From positions 434,001 through 498,000 of the forward strand of contig CAWGJF010000002.1 of the NCBI GenBank assembly GCA_963822905.1: DNA of 64,000 nucleotides, in the 5' to 3' direction. Source of the stretch: CAWGJF01 sp963822905 (GTDB lineage Bacteria; Bacteroidota; Ignavibacteria; Ignavibacteriales; Ignavibacteriaceae). Under the pieces are notes generated by a model. The model saw nothing but the letters and a program-made list of their open reading frames with translations. It searched no databases and was not told where the DNA came from. Below, piece by piece: positions 27,401 to 35,949 of this stretch (position 1 is the stretch's first letter; the number at the start of each line of letters is the position of its first letter). Made by a program: the position numbers and the translations under genes.

Positions 27401-27898
27401 AGATTCAGGATGATTAAAGAAGTGAGCAACCAGACTGATTTGGTGAATATAACTGATAATCTAATAGCTCCTGTAACTTCACTTCAAAACAGGCGAATAA
27501 CAGATAACAGCATTACTACAGATTTTTCATACAGACCTTACAACAGGGTTGAGGTAGGTTTTAAGATAAAAGCCGGTAGAAGTGAAGACAAGTTTCCTGA
27601 AAACCCAACTATTATTGATTTGAATTCGCAATCCATCAGGTTTAATCTATCTTTAGCAGGAACAGGCAGGTTAAGAATTGAATTAGAACGTGCTGAGTTA
27701 ATATCGAATACTTCTGATAATTATATTCCGTTTGAGTTAACCGGTGGTAATCAGCTTGGGAAAAATTATTATTGGAGATTGAACTTCGATTATCGCATAG
27801 CATCTTTTCTTCAAACAACTATAAGTTACGATGGAAGATGGCAGGGGAAAGGCAGGGTTATTCATACTGCACGTGCCGAAGCAAGAGCATATTTCTAA
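24422..27898 (+). CDS. Very large secreted, probably outer-membrane, beta-rich protein of unknown function
   Basis: No ATG lies in frame after the upstream stop, so TTG at 24422 (or CTG at 24416) must start it. A signal peptide ends near NTGILPQSD. The 1158-residue chain is rich in alternating hydrophobic and aromatic residues with many Asn/Asp turns, and ends in an aromatic tail (ARAEARAYF), as expected for an outer-membrane barrel. The conserved-looking segment GFTVGTTKDFSLSSGLRLQ precedes repeated strands. I recall similar long proteins in related phyla but no named family. It is monocistronic. Confidence 0.6.
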   Translation: MKSSHKAILFFLFWITANTGILPQSDYLVSTVTDTIPINLKNQYSINSVSIVPLSETIRLRNAELKRFVDYKFLYTTGTFTLSDTLPYSVFDTLFVTYKSVEVGLKKNYRKRRLVLKYDEKFGDTVQVAQNEGSGFSPDEIFGPGIEKSGTLIRGFTVGTTKDFSLSSGLRLQLSGNLTNDIEIVAALTDQNTPIQPEGNTERLEELDKVFIQIKHKNATGTFGDYQLEQRNGEFGVISRKLQGLMGTFSFDNYNGYVAIAGSRGKFNTNNITGTDGVQGPYQLTGLNGEKNIIVLAGTEKVFLDGIEMTRGENNDYIIEYSNATVTFTTKRLITNASRISVDFEYTDRRYSRNFFGAGANSELINNRLKIGVQFLQEGDDQNAPIDFSLSDEDKQILKDAGDDPLKAVKSGISLAVPDSLGNVRGVYRAVDTLINNLSYTYYVYNPGDSTSLYNVSFSYVGQNKGDYNRESLGNYIFVGINKGSYNPIIFIPVPQQKQLANMTLSVKPLDNVQLDIEYAGSLWDKNKFSTLNEGDDYGFATNINLRVLPSEVNIGKLSLGKIGASYKDRFIQKKFTSTDRFNEVEFDRLYNTSGSSQNEDEQFREFKLNLIPINILNITSSVGFLKRGDDFRSDRYNNIIRLSDNNSYNVTYNLDYVNSRNLLVKSNWFRHSGEAYYTFWKLKPGMSLLAEDRVDKRLTKDSLLSGSLIYHEFDPYISLLEFEGFTFTYKYTFRDDYLPLNGIMEKESDSHSQGYEISYRGIEEVNSTLNLTLWDRKYTQKFVQTGLLNTEQILIRSQTKFRFWEKILNGDLYYEVSTKKQPRQEKVFIRVEQGTGNYKYLGDLNNNGIADENEFEPTVYDGDFVQLTLPTDELFPVIDLKTSTRWKINYEDIFDKNTFIGTILAPLSTETFWRIEEVTKETELSRIYFLNFKYFQRDSVTIRGANYVQQDVFINENRQDLSFRFRFTQQKSLNDYNTGVQRGYNRERSLRIRFRMIKEVSNQTDLVNITDNLIAPVTSLQNRRITDNSITTDFSYRPYNRVEVGFKIKAGRSEDKFPENPTIIDLNSQSIRFNLSLAGTGRLRIELERAELISNTSDNYIPFELTGGNQLGKNYYWRLNFDYRIASFLQTTISYDGRWQGKGRVIHTARAEARAYF

Positions 27899-27933
27899 CG
27901 TAGACGACATGATTGCATGAATGAATGATTGAT

Positions 27934-27995
27934 TGAATGGATAATTGTATATTCAAATTAATTGTGAATATTTCATGCATTCATGCATCCATTCA
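27934..27995. repeat. Imperfect nested inverted repeat downstream of the large outer-membrane gene
   Basis: TGAATGGAT at 27934..27942 pairs with ATCCATTCA at 27987..27995. An inner AT-rich palindrome-like segment (ATTCAAATTAATTGTGAAT) lies between. It may act as a terminator or stabiliser after the large gene. Confidence 0.45.
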
Positions 27996-28067
27996 CTCCT
28001 TACATGTTTTACTCCTCCAATTTATTTAATTTAGTACATCATTTCATAAAAGATATAGGATTTTAAA

Positions 28068-28985
28068 TTGAGTTTACTTATTGTAGGTTCTCTTGGGCTT
28101 GATACAGTTGAAACACCCTTTGATAAAGTTGAAAATGCTTTAGGTGGATCAGCAACTTACATTTCACTTGCAGCAAGTTATTTCTCTTCACCTGTAAATA
28201 TGGTTGGAGTTGTCGGAAGCGATTTCCCTAAAAAATATATTGAACTCATGAAGGATCATAGTGTTGATCTTGAAGGATTACAGGTAATCGAAGGTGGAAA
28301 AACTTTTCGCTGGGGAGGAAAATACCATTATGACTTAAATGTAAGAGATACGCTTTTTACTGATTTGAATGTTTTTGAAAAATTTGATCCGATCATACCG
28401 GATAATTATAAAAAAGCAAAATATGTTTGCCTCGGAAATATTGATCCCGTTTTACAATCGCGTGTACTCGATCAACTTAATGATCCTCAATTGATTGTTT
28501 GTGATACAATGAATTACTGGATTGAAGGAATGAAAGATGAATTGTTAAAATTATTAAAACGTGTAAATGTTTTAATCATTAATGATTCGGAGGCAAGATT
28601 GCTCGCCGAAGAACCTAATCTCATTAAAGCAGCTAAAATGATTAGAGCAATGGGACCCGAAATTTTGATCATTAAAAAAGGTGAGCATGGTGCAATGCTT
28701 TTTGCAAATGATACTATTTTTTCTGCACCAGCTTATCCGATGGAAAGTATTTTTGATCCTACCGGTGCCGGTGATTCTTTTGCCGGAGGATTCACTGGAT
28801 ACTTACACAAAACCCGAGACATTTCACCAGAGAATATGAAAAGAGCTGTTGTCTATGGAAGTTCTATGGCTTCTTTTTGTGTGGAAAAATTCAGTACCAA
28901 CGGTCTTGAAGATCTATCTTACCATAAGATAAAGGATAGATTTCTTGAATTTATGAATTTATCGAAATTTGATGAACAAGAATGA
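28068..28985 (+). CDS. PfkB family carbohydrate/nucleoside kinase
   Basis: The 305-residue protein starts at TTG (no nearby in-frame ATG). It shows the PfkB N-terminal glycine motif (NALGGSATYISLAASYF) and the C-terminal signature DPTGAGDSFAGGF with the catalytic Asp. It overlaps the mtnA gene by 14 bases, so the two are coupled. The pairing suggests a kinase acting on a nucleoside or ribose-derived compound near methionine salvage, but the substrate cannot be read from the sequence. Confidence 0.85.
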   Translation: MSLLIVGSLGLDTVETPFDKVENALGGSATYISLAASYFSSPVNMVGVVGSDFPKKYIELMKDHSVDLEGLQVIEGGKTFRWGGKYHYDLNVRDTLFTDLNVFEKFDPIIPDNYKKAKYVCLGNIDPVLQSRVLDQLNDPQLIVCDTMNYWIEGMKDELLKLLKRVNVLIINDSEARLLAEEPNLIKAAKMIRAMGPEILIIKKGEHGAMLFANDTIFSAPAYPMESIFDPTGAGDSFAGGFTGYLHKTRDISPENMKRAVVYGSSMASFCVEKFSTNGLEDLSYHKIKDRFLEFMNLSKFDEQE

Positions 28986-29994
28986 TTACTTCTCAATAAG
29001 ATTTGATGATGGGTTTTTAGAATTCCTTGATCAAACTAAACTTCCTCTTGAGGAAAACTATGTTAAAACCGATAGCTACGAAAGAATTGCAGAAGCGGTT
29101 GAAAAACTTGAGATAAGAGGTGCCCCATTAATTGGAGTAGCCGCTGCCTACGCAGTTGCACTTGCATTCAAAACTGAAAAAGAATTCAATCCGGAATTAT
29201 TTAATAAAGTTTATCAAAGATTTTCATCAACAAGACCCACCGCTGTTAATTTATTTTATGCTCTTGATGAATTAAAAACCGCTTATACAAATAATCAATC
29301 TCCTTCAGATCTATATAATGTATTGTTAAATCGCGCGAAAGAAATTCACCAAAAAGATATTGAATATTGTGAGAAGATAGGGAAAAATGGTTTGGCAATA
29401 TTTAAAACCAAATCTACAGTTCTCACGCATTGCAATACAGGTAGACTTGCAACTGCAGGTGATGGAACTGCTTTTAGTATAATTAAAACAGCGTTTCAAA
29501 ATGGATTAATAAACCATGTTTATGCAGATGAAACACGACCGCTTTTACAAGGATCAAGGTTAACTGCTTTTGAGCTTGATAAATGTGGAATCCCTTTTTC
29601 ACTTCAAACTGATTCCTCTGCTGGTGTTTTAATGCAGCAAAAGAAAGTTGATCTTGTAATAACCGGGGCAGACAGAATTGCACTGAATGGAGACAGTGCT
29701 AACAAAATCGGAACTTATACACTGGCAGTTCTTGCTTATCAGCATGATATTCCATTCTACATTGCAGCGCCTACAACAACAATAGACAGAAAAATTGCAT
29801 CTGGACAAGAAATTAAAATTGAAGAAAGAAATAAAACTGAACTTTTTAAGTTGAATGATACTCTAATTACTAAAGAAAATTATTCATCATTCACACCAGC
29901 TTTTGATGTTACACCATCTCACTTTATTAAAGGAATAATCACCGAAGAAGGTGTATTCAACTTTCCTTATAATTTCCTGCCTGTCGGTTGGTAA
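28972..29994 (+). CDS. mtnA: S-methyl-5-thioribose-1-phosphate isomerase
   Basis: ATG at 28972 is used; a TTG one codon earlier is less likely. Family hallmarks are IRGAPLIGVAAAYAVAL, LTHCNTGRLATAGDGTA with the catalytic Cys, and VDLVITGADRIALNGDSANKIGT with the catalytic Asp. The enzyme isomerises methylthioribose-1-phosphate to the ribulose form in methionine salvage; the aIF-2B-like fold is shared with related ribose-1,5-bisphosphate isomerases. Its 340 residues match the family. Confidence 0.9.
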   Translation: MNKNDYFSIRFDDGFLEFLDQTKLPLEENYVKTDSYERIAEAVEKLEIRGAPLIGVAAAYAVALAFKTEKEFNPELFNKVYQRFSSTRPTAVNLFYALDELKTAYTNNQSPSDLYNVLLNRAKEIHQKDIEYCEKIGKNGLAIFKTKSTVLTHCNTGRLATAGDGTAFSIIKTAFQNGLINHVYADETRPLLQGSRLTAFELDKCGIPFSLQTDSSAGVLMQQKKVDLVITGADRIALNGDSANKIGTYTLAVLAYQHDIPFYIAAPTTTIDRKIASGQEIKIEERNKTELFKLNDTLITKENYSSFTPAFDVTPSHFIKGIITEEGVFNFPYNFLPVGW

Positions 29995-30001
29995 ATGTAA
30001 A

Positions 30002-30739
30002 ATGAGTGAAATCATAAAAACTGAAGCGGTTGTTCTCAGTAAACTTGATTACCGGGATACAAGTAAAATTGCCAATCTTTTTACGGAAGATTTCGGAAAA
30101 ATATCAGTTATTATTAAGGGAGCACGTTCTCCAAAATCCAAAACCGGCAGGATTGTTGACCCGTTAAATCACATCAGGATAGTTTATTACAATAAAGAAT
30201 CAAGAGACTTACAACTTATTTCCGATGCTGAAATTATCAATCATTTTCCTGGATTAAGAGATGATATTGAAAAAATGAAGTTCTCTTATTCGGTTATTGA
30301 GTTAATAAATAAACTCGTTCCTGAACATGAATTGAATATAAAATTGTTTAATGCAGTTATCAGAATATTAAAAAGGATTTCTGCATCAGGCGAAAATCCT
30401 GAAGTAACTTTTGGAAGATTTTTATTTTATTTCCTTAAAGAAGTCGGTTTTGAATTGCAACTCGAAAAATGCCCAGTTTGTGGTAAGGAAAATTTTTTAT
30501 CTGATAAAATCTACTATAGTTTTGATAAAGGTTTGATCTGCGGCACGTGTAAAGGAGGAACGGTGTATTATTCTGAGGTAAAAAAGGAACTTTTCAGTTA
30601 CCTTAATTGTCTAAAAAGTAATGAATCCACAAAAATATTTAATGAAAGTGTTTATTCTTCAGCTACAAGACTAATGGAAGATCATTTAAAATATCATTTT
30701 GTGGACTTTAAAGGAATTAAATCATTAACAATGTTTTAG
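30002..30739 (+). CDS. recO: DNA repair protein RecO
   Basis: ATG at 30002 gives MSEIIKTEAVVLSKLDYRD, the usual RecO start; a longer reading from 29951 would overlap mtnA. An N-terminal OB fold (YRDTSKIANLFTEDFGKISVIIKGARS) is followed by a helical domain with a zinc-finger-like pair CPVCG and CGTC. RecO loads RecA with RecR and anneals single strands in recombinational repair. It starts 7 bases after the mtnA stop. Confidence 0.9.
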   Translation: MSEIIKTEAVVLSKLDYRDTSKIANLFTEDFGKISVIIKGARSPKSKTGRIVDPLNHIRIVYYNKESRDLQLISDAEIINHFPGLRDDIEKMKFSYSVIELINKLVPEHELNIKLFNAVIRILKRISASGENPEVTFGRFLFYFLKEVGFELQLEKCPVCGKENFLSDKIYYSFDKGLICGTCKGGTVYYSEVKKELFSYLNCLKSNESTKIFNESVYSSATRLMEDHLKYHFVDFKGIKSLTMF

Positions 30740-30814
30740 GAGCTATATTTATATCACTTGATACCAGGTTCTTAATAATTTAGATTGTAATATTCAAATT
30801 GGAGGTAATAAAAA

Positions 30815-32302
30815 ATGAAAATTAAAGGAATCTTTGGTGCAATAACACTTCTCGCTGTTGGTGTACTATTCGGAGCTATTCTGGTATCAGGATTTGGATT
30901 AGTAAGACCGAGTCTTGCTGATGTAATGCTTGGTGCAAATAAGCCACCTGTCACATTGGATGCTGATGCATCATCTTTCAGTCAGGCATTTATAGAGACT
31001 GCCGGAAAAGTTACACCGCAGATAGTTCAGATTACGGTAGTATCTGAAAGATCAAATCCTCATGGCGATTGGTTCTTCTTCCCACCATTTAAAGATATGC
31101 CGCAGGAACAAAAGGGTTCAGGAAGTGGAATAATAATTTCTGATGATGGATATATTGTTACGAATAATCACGTTGTTGAGAATTCTTCAAAAGTTACAGT
31201 TGGACTTTCCGATAAAAGAACTTTTGATGCGACAGTAGTTGGAACAGACCCTTTAACTGATCTTGCTGTTGTGAAAATTGATGCAAAAGATTTACCAGTT
31301 GCTTATCTAGGTGATTCAGATGATTTGAAAGTAGGTCAGTGGGTAATGGCAATTGGAAATCCGCTTTCTCTTAGTTCAACTGTGACTGCCGGAATAGTTA
31401 GTGCAATTGGTAGAGGCTCACTCGGGTTAATCAGAGACAGTTATGGAGTTGAAAATTTTATTCAGACTGATGCTGCAATAAATCCGGGAAATAGTGGTGG
31501 AGCATTGGTTGATCTTTCTGGTGCAGTAATCGGAGTTAACACTGCAATTGCTGCAGGTGGAACAGGAACATATATTGGTTATGGATTCGCAATACCGATC
31601 AATCTTGTTAAAGCAGTTGCAAAAGATCTGATTGCTCATGGAAAGGTTAGTCGTGGATACATCGGTATTAATATTGGTGAAGTTGATAATGCAATTGCGA
31701 AATCACTTAATATGGATAAACCGAAAGGAATCATTATCCAGGGTATCGTTGATGGTGGAGCAGCTTCTGAGTCAGATTTAAGAGCCGGAGATGTTATTCT
31801 TGCTGTTGACGGAAAAGAAGTAAACAGACCAAACGAACTGCAAAGTTTTGTTGCTGCAAAATCTGCAGGCACCGTAGTTAAGTTGAAAATTTATCGTGAT
31901 GGTAATATAATTGATAGAAATGTAACTCTTAAAGCTAGAGATGAAGACACAAAAACAGAGCCGGTAGTTGATAGCAAATCAAAAGAATCAGAATCAGATT
32001 CCAAAGCGACAACGGCATCATTTGATAATCTCGGACTGACAGTAAAAAATCTTACTGATAGAGATAAAAAAGATTTTAATGTAAAAGACGGTGTCTTAAT
32101 CACAAATGTAGAACAATTCAGTAAAGCTGAAGATCAGAATCTTGCTGCCGGTTTGGTTATAACAGAGGTTGATAGGAATAAGATTTCAGATGTTAAAGAT
32201 TTTAAAAATCATATAGAAGAAAGTAAAGGCAAAGCCGTTCTTCTCAGAGTTATTGATAATAAAGGTAATGCCAGATTTATTGGATTGGAGATACCTGAAT
32301 AA
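30815..32302 (+). CDS. DegQ/HtrA-family periplasmic serine protease with two PDZ domains
   Basis: GGAGG precedes the ATG. An N-terminal membrane helix or uncleaved signal leads to a trypsin-like domain with the triad His (VTNNHVVENS), Asp (PLTDLAVVKID) and Ser (NPGNSGGALVDL). Two PDZ domains follow, the first around GYIGINIGEV and the second around NLGLTVKNLTDRD. It should degrade or refold damaged envelope proteins. The gene has its own terminator. Confidence 0.92.
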   Translation: MKIKGIFGAITLLAVGVLFGAILVSGFGLVRPSLADVMLGANKPPVTLDADASSFSQAFIETAGKVTPQIVQITVVSERSNPHGDWFFFPPFKDMPQEQKGSGSGIIISDDGYIVTNNHVVENSSKVTVGLSDKRTFDATVVGTDPLTDLAVVKIDAKDLPVAYLGDSDDLKVGQWVMAIGNPLSLSSTVTAGIVSAIGRGSLGLIRDSYGVENFIQTDAAINPGNSGGALVDLSGAVIGVNTAIAAGGTGTYIGYGFAIPINLVKAVAKDLIAHGKVSRGYIGINIGEVDNAIAKSLNMDKPKGIIIQGIVDGGAASESDLRAGDVILAVDGKEVNRPNELQSFVAAKSAGTVVKLKIYRDGNIIDRNVTLKARDEDTKTEPVVDSKSKESESDSKATTASFDNLGLTVKNLTDRDKKDFNVKDGVLITNVEQFSKAEDQNLAAGLVITEVDRNKISDVKDFKNHIEESKGKAVLLRVIDNKGNARFIGLEIPE

Positions 32303-32329
32303 GTTAAGTTGTTGAAAGAAAATATTAAG

Positions 32330-32359
32330 CGTCCCGATAATATCGGGACGTTTTTTTTT
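32330..32359 (+). terminator. Strong rho-independent terminator after the HtrA gene
   Basis: CGTCCCGATA and TATCGGGACG form a perfect 10-bp stem around a single A, followed by nine T residues. It separates the HtrA gene from aroC. Confidence 0.92.
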
Positions 32360-32387
32360 ATATTTGAGGAAAACTACTTCACAATTT

Positions 32388-33584
32388 ATGATAAGATATT
32401 TAACAGCGGGCGAATCACACGGAAAAGCACTCAATGTTATTGTTGAAGGCTTTCCTTCCAATTTAAAAGTTGATCCGAAAGAGATTAATAAAGAATTAAA
32501 AAGAAGGCAGGGTGGATATGGTCGTGGAACAAGAATGAAAATTGAATCTGACCAGGCAGAAATTCTAAGTGGAATCCGGTTTGGTAAAACCCTTGGCTCC
32601 CCGATATCGATGATTATACAAAACCACGATTGGGAAAACTGGAAAGAAAAAATGTCTGTTGAAAGCTCATCAATAAATGTAGATAAAATTACTATTCCAA
32701 GACCGGGTCATGCTGATTTGGTTGGAACTTTAAAGTATAATTTTGACGATATTCGGAATTCCATTGAACGATCTAGTGCAAGAGAAACTGCAGCTCGGGT
32801 TGCTGCCGGTTCCATTGCAAAAATATTTTTAAAAGAATTTGGGATTGTTATTGGTAGTGTTGTTGAAAATATTGGAGGAATCTATCCGGAATCAGATTTG
32901 ATGTACGAAATCCAGGTAAATAAACCTCTCAATGAAAAATATTTTCAAAGACTTTTTCATAACGCAGAAGAAAGCCCATTGAGAGTTTCTGAAAAGAAAC
33001 AGGAAAATAAAATTATTTCGAGAATTAAAAACGCTAAGAAAAAAGGTAATACACTTGGCGGTACATTCATAACAGTTGCACTCGGCGTTCCAGTTGGATT
33101 AGGAAGTTTTGTACAATCTGATAGAAAAATCAATTCAGAGATCGCTGCAGCAATGATGTCGATTAACGCTGTAAAGGGGGTTGAAATTGGTGGAGGATTT
33201 TCAGGAGCAGAAAAATCCGGTAGTGATGTTCACGATGAAATAATAATAAAGAATAAAAAAATGATTCGTAAAACGAATCGCGCAGGTGGAATTGAAGGTG
33301 GAATTTCCAATGGTATGCCTATATTAGTTCGCTCTGCTATGAAACCGATTGCAACTCTTATGTCACCTCTTCAATCTATTGATCTAAAAACTATGAAAAG
33401 AGTTTCTTCACGAAGAGAGCGTAGTGATTTTGTAGCTGTACCTGCCTGTGCTGTTATTTCCGAACATGCTTTAGCCTGGGTTCTGGCAAAGCAAATGCTT
33501 ATTAAATTTGGTGGAGATTCAATTGAAGAAACAATAGCAAATTTCAAAACTTATTCTCAAATGTTAGAAAGACGGATAAATTAA
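32388..33584 (+). CDS. aroC: Chorismate synthase
   Basis: ATG at 32388 gives MIRYLTAGESHGKALNVIVEG, the standard start (a TTG at 32364 would add eight residues). Signatures include RRQGGYGRGTRMKIESD, GLGSFVQSDRKINSEIAAAM and GGIEGGISNGMPI. The enzyme makes chorismate from EPSP using reduced FMN, the last step of the common aromatic pathway. Chorismate feeds the PabB-PabC fusion at 58034. It is followed four bases later by the metallo-hydrolase gene. Confidence 0.95.
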   Translation: MIRYLTAGESHGKALNVIVEGFPSNLKVDPKEINKELKRRQGGYGRGTRMKIESDQAEILSGIRFGKTLGSPISMIIQNHDWENWKEKMSVESSSINVDKITIPRPGHADLVGTLKYNFDDIRNSIERSSARETAARVAAGSIAKIFLKEFGIVIGSVVENIGGIYPESDLMYEIQVNKPLNEKYFQRLFHNAEESPLRVSEKKQENKIISRIKNAKKKGNTLGGTFITVALGVPVGLGSFVQSDRKINSEIAAAMMSINAVKGVEIGGGFSGAEKSGSDVHDEIIIKNKKMIRKTNRAGGIEGGISNGMPILVRSAMKPIATLMSPLQSIDLKTMKRVSSRRERSDFVAVPACAVISEHALAWVLAKQMLIKFGGDSIEETIANFKTYSQMLERRIN

Positions 33585-33587
33585 TTT

Positions 33588-34241
33588 ATGTTCAAAATTC
33601 ATGTTTTTACATTTAATGATTTTTCTGAGAACACAATAGTTGTGTGGGATGAGTCAGGAAAAGAAGCCGCTGTAATAGATCCGGGAAATTCAAATCCGGA
33701 AGAAGATGGAAAACTCAGTGATTTTATTTCCCAAAACAATTTATCAATTAAGTATTTAATTAATACTCATTGTCATATTGATCATATTCTTGGATTAAAC
33801 TTCGTGAAAAAAAAGTATAATGCTGTTTTTCTTGCACCGGAAGGAGATTTGGAATTGTTGAAAAGTGCAGAAGGACAGGCGGCTGCATTCAGAATGTTGA
33901 TTCACACTCCACCTCAGCCGGATAGATTTATTAATGAAGATGATCAAATTGGGATTGGAAATGTCATTGGGAAGTTCCTTTTCACTCCGGGACACACTCC
34001 GGGCGAATATTGTTTATATTTTGAAAAAGAAAAGGTTTGCATAACGGGAGATGTACTATTCAGAGAAAGTATTGGTAGAACTGACTTGTGGGGTGGGAAT
34101 TATAATACATTGATCAATTCAATCAGCAAAAAACTTATGTTACTCCCTGATGATGTGGAAATTTATCCGGGTCATGGTGTAAAAAGTTCAATTGGTTATG
34201 AAAGAGTAAATAATCCATTTTTAATATCAGAACCTGATTGA
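33588..34241 (+). CDS. Metallo-beta-lactamase fold hydrolase (glyoxalase II-like)
   Basis: The 217-residue protein has the metal motif THCHIDHILG (HxHxDH), a downstream His in FTPGHTPGEYCLY, and the metal-bridging Asp in KVCITGDVLFRESIGRTDL, ending with IYPGHGVKSSIGYERVNNPF. This is the glyoxalase II-like subgroup common in anaerobes and Bacteroidota. The natural substrate is unclear. It is likely co-transcribed with aroC. Confidence 0.9.
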   Translation: MFKIHVFTFNDFSENTIVVWDESGKEAAVIDPGNSNPEEDGKLSDFISQNNLSIKYLINTHCHIDHILGLNFVKKKYNAVFLAPEGDLELLKSAEGQAAAFRMLIHTPPQPDRFINEDDQIGIGNVIGKFLFTPGHTPGEYCLYFEKEKVCITGDVLFRESIGRTDLWGGNYNTLINSISKKLMLLPDDVEIYPGHGVKSSIGYERVNNPFLISEPD

Positions 34242-34286
34242 AATTTAGAAACCAATTCAAATAATTAATAATATACCGAATTCATT

Positions 34287-35831
34287 ATGAAGAAAAAAAA
34301 TGATGAGCTTCAGAAGAAAAGAAAAAATGCACTTCTTGGTGGAGGAAAAGAAAAAATTGACAGCCAGCATAAAAAAGGAAAACTAACTGCACGCGAGAGA
34401 ATTGAATTGCTGGTTGATGAAGGATCTTTTGAAGAGATTGATGCTTTTGTTAGGCACCGTGCAACTGAGTTCGGTCTGGACAAACAACATTATACCGGTG
34501 ATGGTGTTGTAACCGGATTTGCCAAAATAGAAAAAAGACCTGTTGCAATTTTTAGTCAGGATTTTACGGTTTTTGGTGGATCTTTATCAGAAACAAATGC
34601 AGAAAAAATTGTCAAGATTATGAAGATGGCAATGAAAGCCGGAATACCTGTTATCGGATTAAACGATTCAGGAGGAGCAAGAATACAGGAAGGAGTGGAA
34701 AGTTTAGGTGGTTACGCAGATATATTTTTGTTAAATACTTTAGCAAGTGGTGTTATCCCACAAATCTCGGTTGTTCTTGGGCCTTGCGCTGGCGGTGCTG
34801 TTTACTCACCTGCAATTACAGATTTTATTTTTATGGTAAAGAATACAAGTTACATGTTTGTTACCGGACCTAATGTTGTTAAAACTGTAACACATGAAGA
34901 TGTCAGTTTTGAAGATCTGGGTGGTGCTGAAACACACTCTTCAAAAAGTGGAGTAGCTCATTTCATCTTCGATAATGAAATAGAAACTTTATTAAATGTT
35001 AGAAAACTGCTTAGCTATCTTCCATTGAACTATCGTGACCATTCATCCGAGCTAGAATTTGATTTTGAGAATCTTAAACCTGATCCAAAACTTGATGGAA
35101 TTATTCCGGACAATCCGAACAAACCTTACGATATGAAAAATATAATTAATCTGCTTGTTGATGAATCAGAATTTTTTGAAGTTCAGCAAAATTATGCTGA
35201 AAATATTATTATTGGATTCGGCAGATTAGGTGGAATGTCGATTGGAATTATCGCAAACCAGCCCGGGGTACTCGCTGGTGTGTTAGATATAAATGCATCG
35301 ACAAAGGCAGCAAGATTTGTTAGGTTTTGTGATGCGTTCAATATTCCTATGCTGGTTTTGGTGGATGTACCTGGATTCTTACCCGGAACAGAACAGGAAT
35401 GGAATGGAATAATTAGACATGGTGCGAAATTATTGTATGCATTTTCTGAAGCAACAGTTCCAAAGGTAACTGTGATAACTAGAAAAGCCTATGGCGGTGC
35501 TTACGATGTTATGAATTCAAAACACATAAGAGGCGACTTTAATTTTGCCTGGCCATCTGCAGAAATTGCTGTAATGGGACCAAAGGGTGCAGTGGAAATT
35601 ATTTTTAAGAAAGAAATTGCTGGTTCAAAAAACCCCGATGCTGAAATTGAGAAAAAATTATCTGAATACATAGAAAAATTTGCTAATCCTTATGTAACTG
35701 CTGAAAGAGGCTATGTTGATGATGTGATTTACCCACATGAAACAAAACTTAAATTGATTAACGCTTTTAATTTACTTCGCACGAAAGTTGATACAAACCC
35801 AGGGAAGAAACACGGAAACATTCCTCTATAA
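34287..35831 (+). CDS. Biotin-dependent acyl-CoA carboxylase, carboxyltransferase (beta) subunit
   Basis: The 514-residue protein has two crotonase-like halves. It contains GGGKEKIDSQHKKGKLTARER, NDSGGARIQEGVESLGGYADIF, the GPCAGGAVYSPA oxyanion segment, and in the second half VPGFLPGTEQEWNGIIRHGAKLL and RKAYGGAYDVM. These mark propionyl/methylmalonyl-CoA carboxyltransferases. A biotin carboxylase, or a decarboxylase sodium pump, would be its partner but is not next to it. Confidence 0.93.
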   Translation: MKKKNDELQKKRKNALLGGGKEKIDSQHKKGKLTARERIELLVDEGSFEEIDAFVRHRATEFGLDKQHYTGDGVVTGFAKIEKRPVAIFSQDFTVFGGSLSETNAEKIVKIMKMAMKAGIPVIGLNDSGGARIQEGVESLGGYADIFLLNTLASGVIPQISVVLGPCAGGAVYSPAITDFIFMVKNTSYMFVTGPNVVKTVTHEDVSFEDLGGAETHSSKSGVAHFIFDNEIETLLNVRKLLSYLPLNYRDHSSELEFDFENLKPDPKLDGIIPDNPNKPYDMKNIINLLVDESEFFEVQQNYAENIIIGFGRLGGMSIGIIANQPGVLAGVLDINASTKAARFVRFCDAFNIPMLVLVDVPGFLPGTEQEWNGIIRHGAKLLYAFSEATVPKVTVITRKAYGGAYDVMNSKHIRGDFNFAWPSAEIAVMGPKGAVEIIFKKEIAGSKNPDAEIEKKLSEYIEKFANPYVTAERGYVDDVIYPHETKLKLINAFNLLRTKVDTNPGKKHGNIPL

Positions 35832-35905
35832 AAGCATTGTTTCCTTAACTCTTTAAATAACTAGTTGTTAACTGATTTATCTAATTTTTTACTTGATAAA
35901 GACAC

Positions 35906-35931
35906 TTGCAAGTAATAAATTGCAAGTAATA
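35906..35931 (+). repeat. Direct repeat TTGCAAGTAATA upstream of the lytic transglycosylase
   Basis: Two exact copies of TTGCAAGTAATA start 14 bases apart (35906 and 35920). The first lies within the palindrome ACTTGCAAGT. They end 18 bases before the start codon and could be regulator sites or part of the promoter. Confidence 0.5.
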
Positions 35932-35949
35932 TAATTTTTGGAGAGGTTG

